From assembly GCF_027744825.2 (NCBI RefSeq), contig NW_026527055.1, positions 1,798,001 through 1,862,000 on the forward strand: a stretch of 64,000 nucleotides of DNA, read 5' to 3'. The position numbers were made by a program, and so were the translations under genes. This document shows positions 1-11,259 of this stretch, in pieces. Origin of the DNA: Synchiropus splendidus (taxonomy: Eukaryota > Chordata > Actinopteri > Syngnathiformes > Callionymidae). The notes beneath the pieces were generated by a model. The model saw only the letters and a program-made list of their open reading frames with translations, had not been told where the DNA came from and made no database searches. Positions within the stretch are counted from its first letter, which is position 1. The number at the start of each line of letters is the position of its first letter.

Positions 1-2061
1 CACTATAGCAGAAAGGGTCTTTCTAGTAGTTGCACATCAAATCTAAGCTGTCTGAACTGTTTTTCCAAAGTTATCAACATTTTTACGTTTGGCGTTCCGG
101 AATCGACCTTATCTCAGGCTGAAAATGTGTTTTCTGCATTGTTCCATAACTTTGCAGGGAAGCTTCAGAACATGAAATTTTAACACCCCACTATAGCAGA
201 AAGGTCTTTCTAGTAGTTGCACATCAAATCTAGGCTGTCTGAAGTGTTTTTCTAAAGTTATCAACATTCTTATGTTTGGCGTTCCGGAATCAACCTTATC
301 TCAAGCTGAAAACGCGTTTTCTGCATTGTGCCATAACTTTGCAGGGAAGCTTCAGAACATGAAATTTTAACCTCCCACTATAGCAGAATGGGTCTTTCTA
401 GTAGTTGCACATCAAATCTTAGCTGTCTGAAGTGTTTTTCCAGAGTTATCAACATTTTTATGTTTGGTGTTCCGGAATCGACCTTATCTCAGGCTGAAAA
501 CACGATTTACGCATTCTGCCATAACTTTGCAGGGAAGATTCAGAACATGAAATTTTCATACCCCACTATAGCAGAAAGGGCCTTTCTAGTAGTCTCACAT
601 CAAATCTAAGCTGTCTGAAGTGTTTTTCCAAAGTTATCAACATTTTTATGTTTGGCGTTCTGGAAACCACCTTATCTCATGCTGAAAACAGGTTTTCTGC
701 ATTGTGCCATAACTTTGCAGGGAAGCTTCAGAACATGAAATGTTCACCTCCCACTATAGCAGAAAGGGTCTTTCTAGTAGTTGCACATCAAATCTAAGCT
801 GTCTGAACTGTTTTTCGAAAGTTATCAACATTTTTATGTTTGGCGTTCTGAAATCAACCTCATCTCAGGCTAAAAACGCGTTTTACGCATTGTGCCATAA
901 CTTTGCAGGAAAGCTTCAGAACATGAAATTTTCACCTCCCACTATAGCAGAAAGGGTCTTTCTAGTAGTTGCACATCAAATCTAAGCTGTCTGAAGTGTT
1001 TTTCCAAACTTATCAACATTTTTATGTTTGGCGTTCTGGAACCCACCTTATCTCAGGCCGAAAATGGGTTTTCTGCATTGTGCCATAACTTTGCAGGGAA
1101 GCTTCAGAACATGGAAATTTCACCTCCCACTATTGCAGAAAGGGTCTTTCTAGTAGTCTCACATCAAATCTAAGCTGTCTGAAGTGTTTTTCCAAAGTTA
1201 TCAACATTTTTATGTTTGGCGCTCCGGAATCGACCTTATCTCAGGCTGAAAACGTGTTTTCTGCATTGTGCCATAACTTTGCAGGGAAGCTTCAGAACAT
1301 TAAATTTTAACCTCCCACTATAGCAGAAAGGGTCTTTCTAGTAGCTGCACATCAAATCTAAGCTGTCTGAAGTGTTTTTCCAAAGTTATCAACATTCTTA
1401 TGTTTGGCGTTCCGGAATCGACCTTATCTCAGGCTGAAAACGCGGTTCCTGCATTGTGGAATAACTTTGCAGGGAAGCTTCAGAACAAGAAATTTTCACC
1501 TCCCACTGTAGCAGAAAGGGTCTTTCTAGTAGTTGCACATCAAATCTAAGCTGTCTGAACTGTTTTTCCAAAGTTATGAACATTTTTATGTTTGGCGTTC
1601 TGGAACCCACCTTATCTCAGGCTGAAAACGCGTTTTCTGCATTGTGCCATAACTTTGCAGGGAAGCTCCAGAACATGAAATTTTAACCTCCCACTATAGC
1701 AGAATGCGTCTTTCTAGTAGTTGCACATCAAATCTTAGCTGTCTGAAGTGTTTTTCCAAAGTTCTCAACATTTTTATGTTTGGCGTTCTGAAATCAACCT
1801 CATCTCAGGCTGAAAACACATTTTCTGCATTGTGCCATAACTTTGCAGGGAAGCTTCAGAACATGAAATTTTCACCTCCCACGATAGCAGAAAGGGTCTT
1901 TCGAGTAGTTGCACATCAAATCTAAGCTGTCTGAAGTGTTTTTCCAAAGTTATCAACATTTTGATGTTTGGCGTTCCGGAATCGACCTTATCTGACGACG
2001 AAAACGCGTTTTCTGCATTGTGCCGTAACTTTGCAGGTAAGCTCCAGAACATGAAATTTTC
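1..2061. repeat. Satellite, divergent monomers without clear higher order
   Basis: About eleven monomers of mixed variants. Some carry the TTCTGAAATCAACCTCATCTC form (for example near 845 and 1,785), others the TCGACC form. I do not see a clean multi-monomer repeat within this stretch. It contains nothing other than satellite. Confidence 0.85.
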
Positions 2062-4317
2062 ACCTCCCACTATACCAGAAAGGGTCCTTCTAGTACTTGC
2101 ACATCAAATCTAAGCTGTCTGAAGTGTTTTTCCGAAGTTATTAACATTTTTATGTTTGGCGTTCCGGAATCGACCTTATCTCAGGCTGAAAACACGATTT
2201 ACGCATTCTGCCATTACTTTGCAGGGAAGATTCAGAACATGAAATTTTCATACCCCACTATAGCAGAAAGGGCCTTTCTAGTAGTCTCACATCAAATCTT
2301 AGCTGTCTGAAGTGTTTCTCCAAAGTTCTCAACATTTTTATGTTTGGCGTTCTGAAATCAACCTCATCTCAGGTTGAAAACGCATTTTCTGCATTATGCC
2401 ATAACTTTGCAGGGAAGCTTCATAACATGAAATTTTCACCTCCCACGATAGCAGAAAGGGTCTTTCGAGTAGTTGCACATCAAATCTAAGCTGTCTGAAG
2501 TGTTTTTCCAAAGTTATCAACATTTTGATGTTTGGCGTTCCGAAATCGACCTTATCTGACGACGAAAACGCGTTTTCTGCATTGTGCCGTAACTTTGCAG
2601 GTAAGCTCCAGAACATGAAATTTTCACCTCCCACTATACCAGAAAGGGTCTTTCTCGTACTTGCACATCAAATCTAAGCTGTCTGAAGTGTTTTTCCGAA
2701 GTTATTAACATTTTTATGTTTGGCGTTCCGGAATTGACCTTATGTGAGGCTGAACACGAGTTTTCTGCATTGTGCCATAACTTTGCAGGGAAGCTTCAGA
2801 ACATGAAAATTTCACCTCCCACTATAGCAGAAAGGGCCTTTCTTGTAGGTGCACATCAAATCGAAGCTGTCTGAAGTGTTTTTCCAAAGTTATCAACACT
2901 TTTATGTTTGCTGTTCTGAAATCAACCTCATCTCAGGCTGAAAACGCGTTTTACGCATTGTGCCATAACTTTGTAGGGAAGCTTCAGAACATGATATTTT
3001 CACCTCCCACTACAGCAGAAAGGGTCTTTCTCACAGTTGCACATCAAATCTAAGCTGTCTGAAGTGTTTTTCCAAAGTTATCAACACTTTTATGTTTGGC
3101 GTTCCGGAATCGACCTTATCTCAGGCTTAAAACACGATTGACGCATTCTGCCATAACTTTTCAGGGAAGCTTCAGAACATGAAAATTTCACCTCCCACTA
3201 TACCAGAAAGGGTCTTTCTAGTACTTGCACATCAAATCTAAGCTGTCTGAAGTGTTTTTCCGAAGTTATTAACATTTTTATGTTTGGCGTTCCGGAATCG
3301 ACCTTATCTCAGGCTGAAAACACGATTTACGCATTCTGCCATAACTTTGCAGGGAAGATTCAGAACATGAAATTTTCATACCCCACTATAGCAGAAAGGG
3401 CCTTTCTAGTAGTCTCACATCAAATCTTAGCTGTCTGAAGTGTTTCTCCAAAGTTCTCAACATTTTTATGTTTGGCGTTCTGAAATCAACCTCATCTCAG
3501 GTTGAAAACGCATTTTCTGCATTATGCCATAACTTTGCAGGGAAGCTTCATAACATGAAATTTTCACCTCCCACGATAGCAGAAAGGGTCTTTCGAGTAG
3601 TTGCACATCAAATCTAAGCTGTCTGAAGTGTTTTTCCAAAGTTATCAACATTTTGATGTTTGGCGTTCCGAAATCGACCTTATCTGACGACGAAAACGCG
3701 TTTTCTGCATTGTGCCGTAACTTTGCAGGTAAGCTCCAGAACATGAAATTTTCACCTCCCACTATACCAGAAAGGGTCTTTCTAGTACTTGCACATCAAA
3801 TCTAAGCTGTCTGAAGTGTTTTTCCGAAGTTATTAACATTTTTATGTTTGGCGTTCCGGAATTGACCTTATGTGAGGCTGAACACGAGTTTTCTGCATTG
3901 TGCCATAACTTTGCAGGGAAGCTTCAGAACATGAAAAGTTCACCTCCCACTATAGCAGAAAGGGCCTTTCTTGTAGGTGCACATCAAATCGAAGCTGTCT
4001 GAAGTGTTTTTCCAAAGTTATCAACACTTTTATGTTTGCTGTTCTGAAATCAACCTCATCTCAGGCTGAAAACGCGTTTTACCCATTGTGCCATAACTTT
4101 GTAGGGAAGCTTCAGAACATCATATTTTCACCTCCCACTACAGCAGAAAGGGTCTTTCTCACAGTTGCACATCAAATCTAAGCTGTCTGAAGTTTTTTTC
4201 CAAAGTTATCAACACTTTTATGTTTGGCGTTCCGGAATCGACCTTATCTCAGGCTAAAAACACGATTGACGCATTCTGCCATAACTTTTCAGGGAAGCTT
4301 CAGAACATGAAAATTTC
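2062..4317. repeat. Six-monomer higher-order repeat, two tandem copies
   Basis: Two adjacent copies of a six-monomer block are offset by exactly 1,128 bp (6 x 188): about 2,062-3,189 and 3,190-4,317, with boundaries good to about 25 bp. Shared private markers include TATACCAG in place of TATAGCAG, the TCTGACGACGAAAACGCG segment (near 1,990, 2,555 and 3,683) and a TTTGCTGTTCTGAAATC monomer. Only scattered single-base differences separate the copies, so the duplication is much younger than the divergence among the six monomers. Confidence 0.9.
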
Positions 4318-7300
4318 ACCTCCCACTATAGCAGAAAGGGTCTTTCTAGTAGTTGCACATCAAATCAAAGCTGTTTGAAGTGTTTTTCCAAAGTTATCAA
4401 CACTTTTATGTTTGGCGTTCCGGAATCGACCTCATCTCAGGCTGAAAACACGATTTACGCATTCTGCCATAACTTTGCAGGGAAGCTTCAGAACATGAAA
4501 TTTTCATATCCCACTATAGCAGAAAGGGTCTTTCTAGTAGTCTCACATCAAATCTAAGCTGTCTGAAGTGTTTTTCCAAAGTTATCAACATTTTTATGTT
4601 TGGCGCTCCGGAATCGACCTTATCTCAGGCTGAAAACGCGTTTTCTGCATTGTGACATAACTTTGCAGGGAAGCTTCAGAACATGAATTTTTAACCTCCC
4701 ACTATAGCAGAATGGGTCTTTCTAATAGTTGCACATCAAATCTTAGCTGTCTGAAGTGTTTTTCCAAAGTTATCAACATTTTTATGTTTGGAGTTCTGAA
4801 ATCAACCTCATCTCAGGCTGAAAACGCGTTTTACGCATTGTGCCATAACTTTGCAGGGAAGCTTCAGAACATTAAATTTTCACCTCCCACTGTAGCAGAA
4901 AGGGTCTTTCTAGTAGTTGCACATCAAATCTAAGCTGTCTGAAGAGTTTTTCCAAAGTTATCAACATTTTTATGTTTGGCGTTCTGGAAACCACCTTATC
5001 TCAGGCGGAAAACAGGTTTTCTGCATTGTGCCATAACTTTGCAGGGAAGCTTCAGAACATGAAATTTCCACCTCCCACTATAGCAGAAAGGGTCTTTCTA
5101 GTAGTTGCACATCAAATCAAAGCGGTCTGAAGTGTTTTTCCAAAGTTATCAACATTTTTATGTTTGGCGTTCTGGAAACCACCATATCTCAGGCTGAAAA
5201 CGCGTTTTCTGCATTGTGCCATAACTTTGCAGGGAGACTTCAGAACATGAAATTTTCTCCACCCACTATAGCAGAAAGGGTATTTCTAGTAGTTGCACAT
5301 CAAATCTAAGCTGTCTGAAGTGTTTTTCGAAAGTTTTCAACATTTTTATGTTTGGTGTTCCTGAATCGACCTTATCTCAGGCTGAAAACACGATTTACGC
5401 ATTCTGCCATAACTTTGCAGGGAAGCTTCATTACATGAATTTTTCATATCCCACTATAGCAGAAAGGGTCTTTCTAGTAGTCTCACATCAACTCTAAGCT
5501 GTCTGAAGTGTTTTTCCAAAGTTATCAACATTTTTATGTTTGGCGTTCTGAAATCAACCTCATCTCAGGCTGAAAACGCATTTTACGCATGGTGCCATAA
5601 CTTTGCAGGGAAGCTTCAGAACATGAAATTTTTACCTCCCACTATAGCAGAAAGGGTCTTTCTAGTAGTTGCTCATCAAATCTAAGCTGTCGAAAGTGTT
5701 TTTCCAAAGTTATCAACATTTTTATGTTTGGCGTTTCGGAATCGACCTTATCTCCGGCTGAAAACGCGTTTTCTGCATTGTGCCATAACTTTGCAGGGAA
5801 GCTTCAGAACATGAAAATTTCACCTCCCACTATATTAGAAAGGTCTTTCTAGTAGTTGCACATCAAATCTAAGCTGTCGAAAGTGTTTTTCCAAAGTTAT
5901 CAACATTTTTATGTTTGGCGTTTCGGAATCGACCTTATCTCCGGCTGAAAACGCGTTTTCTGCATTGTGCCATAACTTTGCAGGGAAGCTTCAGAACATG
6001 AAATTTTAACCTCCCACTATAGCAGAAAAGGTCATTCTAGTAGTTGCACATCAAATCTAAGCTCTCTTGAAGTGTTTTTCTAAAGTTATCAACATTTTTA
6101 TGTTTGGCGTTCCGGAACCCACCTTATCTCAGGCTGAAAATGCGTTTTATGCATTGTTACTTAACTTCGCAGGGAAGCTTCAGAACATGAAATTTTCAAC
6201 TCCCACTATAACAGACAGGGTCTTTCTAGTAGTTGCACATCAATTCTAAGCAGTATGAAGTGTTTTTTCCAAAATTATCAACATTTTTATGTTTGGCGTT
6301 CCGGAACCCACCTCATCTCAGGCTGAAAACGCATTTAATGCTTTGTGCCATAACTTTGCTGGGAATCTTTAGAACATGAAATTTTAACCTCCCACAATAG
6401 CATAAAGGGTCTTTCTTGTAGTTGCACATCTAATCTATGCTGTCTGACTTGGTTTTCCAAAGTTATCAACATTTTTGTGTTTGGCGTTCCGGAACCCACC
6501 TTTTTTCAGGCTGAAAACGCATTTTCTGCATTGTGCCATAACTGTGCAGGGAAGCTTCAGAACATGGAATTTTCACCTCCCACAATAGCAGAAAGGGTCT
6601 TTCTAGTAGTTGCACATCAAATCTAAGCTGTCTGAAATGTTTTTTCCAAAGTTATCAACATTTTTATGTTTGGCGTTCCGGAACCCACCTTATCTCAGGC
6701 TGAAAACGCGTTTTCTGCATTGTGCCATGACATTGCAGGGAAGCTTCAGAACATGGAATTTTAACCTCCCACTGTAGCAGAAAGGGTCTTTCTAGTAGTT
6801 GCACATCAAATCTAAGCTGTCTGAAGTGTTTTTCCAAAGTTGTCAACATTTTTATGTTTGGCGTTCCGGAACCCACCTTATGTCAGGCTGAAAACGCATT
6901 TTCTGCATTGTTCCTTAACTTTGCAGGGAAGCTTCAGAACATGAAATTTTCAACTCCCACTATAACAGACAGGGTCTTTGTAGTCGTTGCACATCAAATC
7001 TAAGCTGTCTAAAGTGTTTTTCGAAAGTTATCAACATTTTTATGTTTGGCGTTCCGGAACCCACCTTGTCTCAGGCTGAAAACGCGTTTTATGCATTGTG
7101 CCATAACTTTGAAGAAAAGCTTCAGAACATGAAAGTTTCACCTCCCACTATAGCAGAAAGGGTCTTTCTAGTAGTCTCACATCAACTCTAAGCTGTCTGA
7201 AGTGTTTTTCCAAAGTTATCAACATTTTTATGTTTGGCGTTCTGAAATCAACCTCATCTCAGGCTGAAAACGCATTTTCTGCATTGTGCCATAACTTTGC

Positions 7301-8269
7301 AGGGAAGCTTCAGAACATGAGATTTTCACCTCCCACTATAGCAGAAAGGGTCTTTCTAGTAGTTGCACATCAAATCTAATCTGTCTGAAGTGTTTTTCCA
7401 AAGTTATCAACATTTTTATGTTTGGCGTTCCGGAACCCACCTTATCTCAGGCTGAAAACGCGTTTTCTGCATTGTGCCATAACTTTGCAGGGAAGCTTCA
7501 AAACATGAAATTTTCACCTCCCACTATTGAAGAAAGTGTCTTTCTAGTAGTTGCACATCAAATCTAAGCTGTCTGATGAGTTTTTCCAAAGTTATCAACA
7601 TTTTCATGTTTGGCGTTCCGGAATCGACCTTATCTCAGGCTGACGACGCGTATTACGCATTGTGCCATAACTTTGCAGGGAAGCTTCAGAACATGAAATT
7701 TTCAACTCCCACTATAACAGACAGGGTCTTTCCAGTAGTTGCACATCAAATCTAAGCTGTCTGAAGTGTTTTTCCAAAGTTATCAACATTTTTATGTTTG
7801 GCGTTCCGGAACCCACCTTATCTCAGGCTGAAAACGTGTTTTCTGCATTGTGCCATAACTTTGCAGGGAAGCTTCAGAACATGAAATTTTAACCTCCCAC
7901 TGTAGCAGAAAGGGTCTTTCTAGTAGTTGCACATCAAATCTAAGCTGTCTGAAATGTTTTTTCCAAAGTTATCAACATTTTTATGTTTGGCGTTCCGGAA
8001 CCCACCTTATCTCAGGCTGAAAACGCGATTTCTGCATTGTGCCATAACTTTGCAGAGAAGCTTCAGAACATGAAATTTTCAACTCCCACTATGACAGACA
8101 GGGTCTTTGTAGTAGTTGCACATAAAATCTAAGCTGTCTGAAGTGTTTTTCGAAAGTTATCAACATTTTTATATTTGGCGTTCCGGAACCCACCTTGTCT
8201 CAGGCTGAAAACGCGTGTTCTGCATTGTGCCATAACTTTGAAGGAAAGCTTCAGAACATGAAAGTTTCA
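4318..8269. repeat. Satellite, mixed monomers
   Basis: About 21 monomers. Two neighbouring monomers near 5,690 and 5,877 share the rare GTCGAAAGTG and CTCCGGCTG markers and look like a recent single-monomer duplication. From about 6,100 onward the CCCACC variant dominates, often with a TAACAGACAGGG form in place of TAGCAGAAAGGG. No gene or foreign insert is seen. Confidence 0.85.
7334..7521 (+). repeat. Representative near-canonical 188-bp monomer
   Basis: This copy shows the complete internal architecture. In order it holds a 6-bp stem with a 3-nt loop (AGAAAG/CTTTCT, 7343-7357), the left arm CAAAGTTAT (7399-7407), the palindrome GTTCCGGAAC (7427-7436), the 14-bp palindrome GAAAACGCGTTTTC (7454-7467), the right arm ATAACTTTG (7479-7487, reverse complement of the left arm), the HindIII palindrome GAAGCTTC (7492-7499) and the near-palindrome TGAAATTTTCA (7506-7516). 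In the consensus all CpG dinucleotides lie within a stretch of about 36 bp around the two central palindromes, and the remaining 150 bp have none. Length matches a typical nucleosome repeat. I could not find a match to the CENP-B box pattern on either strand. Confidence 0.9.
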
Positions 8270-10490
8270 CCTCCCACTATAGCAGAAAGGGTCTTTCTTG
8301 TAGTTGCACATCAAATCTAAGCTGTCTGAAGTGTTTTTCCAAAGTTATCAACATTTTTATTTTTGGCGTTACGGAAAACATCTTATCTCAGGCAGAAAAC
8401 GCGTTTTCTGCATTGTGCCATAACTTTAAAGGAAAGCTTCAGAACACGAAAGTTTCATCTACCACTATATCAGAAATTGTCTTTCTAGTAGTTGCACATC
8501 AAATCTAAGCTGTCTGAAGTGGTTTTCCAAAGTTATCAACATTTTTATGTTTGGCGTTCCGGAACCCACCTTATCTCAGGCTGAAAACGCATTTTCTGCA
8601 TTGTGCCATAACTTTGAAGGGAAGCTTCAGAACATGAAAGTTTCACCTCCCACTATAGCAGAAAGGGTCTTTCTAGTACTTGCACATCAAATCTAAGCTG
8701 TCTGATGTGTTTTTCCAAAGTTAATAACATTTTTATGTTTGGCGTTCCGGAATCGACCTTATCTCAGGCTGAAAACGCGTTTTACGCATTGTGCCATAAC
8801 TTTGCAGGGAAGCTTCAAAACATGAAATTTTCACCTCCCACTATTGAAGAAAGTGTCTTTCTAGTAGTTGCACATCAAATCTAAGCTGTCTGATGAGTTT
8901 TTCCAAAGTTATCAACATTTTCATGTTTGGCGTTCCGGAATCGACCTTATCTCAGGCTGACGACGCGTATTACGCATTGTGCCATAACTTTGCAGGGAAG
9001 TTCCAGAAAATGAAATTTTCACCTCCCACTATAGCAGAAAGGGTTTTTCTAGTAGTTGCACATCAAATCTAAGCTGTCTGAAGTGTTTTTCGAAAGTTAG
9101 CAACATTTTTATGTTTGGCGTCCCGGAACCCACCTTATCTCAGGCTGAAAATGCGTTTTCCGCATTGTTCCATAACTTTGCAGGGAAGCTTCAGAACATG
9201 AAATTTTCAACTCCCACTATAACAGACAGGGTCTTTCCAGTAGTTGCACATCAAATCTAAGCTGTCTGAAGTGTTTTTCCAAAGTTATCAACATTTTTAT
9301 GTTTGGCGTTCCGGAACCCACCTTATCTCAGGCTGAAAGCGTGTTTTCTGCATTGTGCCATAACTTTGCAGGGAAGCTTCAGAACATGAAATTTTAACCT
9401 CCCACTGTAGCAGAAAGGGTCTTTCTAGTAGTTGCACATAAAATCTAAGCTGTCTGAAATGTTTTTTCCAAAGTTATCAACATTTTTATATTTGGCGTTC
9501 CGGAACCCACCTTGTCTCAGGCTGAAAACGCGTGTTCTGCATTGTGCCATAACTTTGAAGGAAAGCTTCAGAACATGAAAGTTTCACCTCCCACTATAGC
9601 AGAAAGGGTCTTTCTTGTAGTTGCACATCAAATCTAAGCTGTCTGAAGTGTTTTTCCAAAGTTAATAACATTTTTATGTTTGGCGTTCCGGAATCGACCT
9701 TATCTCAGGCTGAAAACGCGTTTTACGCATTGTGCCATAACTTTGCAGGGAAGCTTCAGAACATGAAATTTTCAACTCCCACTATAACAGACAGGGTCTT
9801 TCTAGTAGTTGCAGATCAAATATAAGTTGTCTGAAGTGTTTCTCGAAAACTATCAACATTTTTATGTTTGGCGTTCCGGAAACGACCTTATCTCGGGCTG
9901 AAAACGCGTTTTCTGCATTGTGCCATAACTTTGCAGTGAAGCTTCAGAACATGAAAGTTTCACCTCCCACTATAGCAGAAAGGGTCTTTCTTGTAGTTGC
10001 ACATCAAATCTAAGCTGTCTGAAGTGTTTTTCCAAAGTTATCAACATTTTTATTTTTGGCGTTACGGAAAACATCTTATCTCAGGCAGAAAACGCGTTTT
10101 CTGCATTGTGCCATAACTTTAAAGGAAAGCTTCAGAACACGAAAGTTTCATCTACCACTATATCAGAAATTGTCTTTCTAGTAGTTGCACAACAAATCTA
10201 AGCTGTCTGAAGTGGTTTTCCAAAGTTATCAACATTTTTATGTTTGGCGTTCCGGAACCCACCTTATCTCAGGCTGAAAACGCATTTTCTGCATTGTGCC
10301 ATAACTTTGAAGGAAAGCTTCAGAACATGAAAGTTTCACCTCCCACTATAGCAGAAAGGGTCTTTCTAGTACTTGCACATCAAATCTAAGCTGTCTGATG
10401 TGTTTTTCCAAAGTTAATAACATTTTTATGTTTGGCGTTCCGGAATCGACCTTATCTCAGGCTGAAAACGCGTTTTACGCATTGTGCCAT
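8270..10490. repeat. Nine-monomer-spaced duplication
   Basis: The segment at about 8,270-8,800 recurs at about 9,963-10,490 with an offset of 1,693 bp (nine monomers plus one base). Diagnostic shared changes are GTTACGGAAAACATC in place of the CCGGAA box and ATATCAGAAATTGTC in the following monomer. A separate seven-monomer spacing (about 1,316 bp) links the CACTATTGAAGAAAGTG monomers at about 7,522 and 8,838. The two periods overlap, so this is a patchwork and not a single clean higher-order unit. Confidence 0.75.
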
Positions 10491-11259
10491 AACTTTGCAA
10501 GGAAGCTTCAGTACATGAAATTTTCAACTCCCACTATAACAGACAGGGTCTTTCTTGTAGTTGCACATCAAATATAAGTTGTCTGAAGTGTTTCTCGAAA
10601 ACTATCAACATTTTTATGTTTGGCGTTCCGGAAACGACCTTATCTCGGGCTGAAAACGCGTTTTCTGCATCGTGCCATAACTTTGCAGTGAAGCTTCACA
10701 ACATGAAATTTTCACCTCCCACTATAGCAGAAAGGGTCTTTCCAGTAGTTGCACATCAGATCTTAGCTGTCCGAAGTGTTTTTCGAAAGTTATCAACATT
10801 TTTATGTTTGGCGTTCCGGAATCGACCTTATCTCAGGATGAAAAATCATTTTCTGCATTGTCCCATAACTTTCCAGGGAAGCTTCAGAACATGACATTTT
10901 CACATCCCACTATAGCAGAAAGGGTCTTTCTAGTAGATGCACATCAAATCTAAGCTGTTTGACGTGTTTTTCCAAAGTTATCAACATTTTTAAGTTTGGC
11001 GTTCCGGAATCGACCTTATCTCAGGCTGAATACACGTTTTCTGCATTGTGCCATAACTTTGCAGGGAAGCTTCAGAACATGAAATTTTCACCTCCCACTG
11101 TAGCAGAAAGGGTCTTTCTAGTAGTTGCACATCAAATCTAAGCTGTCTGAAGTGTTTTTCCAAAGTTATCATATTTCTATGTTTGGCGTTCCAGAATTGA
11201 CCTTTTCTCATGCTGAAAACGTGTTTTCTGCATTGTGCCATAACTTTGCAGGGAAGTTT
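10491..11259. repeat. Satellite, about four monomers
   Basis: Ordinary monomers that join the nine-monomer-spaced duplication to the next duplicated block. One copy near 11,165 has a short deletion in the ATCAACATTTTTATG segment (reads ATCATATTTCTATG), a variant that recurs near 15,115, 15,870 and 17,935. Confidence 0.8.

Noticed and set aside
7334..7521. CENP-B box in the monomer
   Set aside because: The TTCG-containing variants (TTTTCGAAAG) and the CCGGAA region do not fit the required spacing of TTCG, A and CGGG on either strand.
7334..7521. tRNA-like origin, with an A-box-like TAGCAGAAAGGG and a B-box-like GTTCCGGAATC
   Set aside because: The A-box match has at least two mismatches, the B-box-like string has the wrong internal spacing, and no cloverleaf can be drawn.
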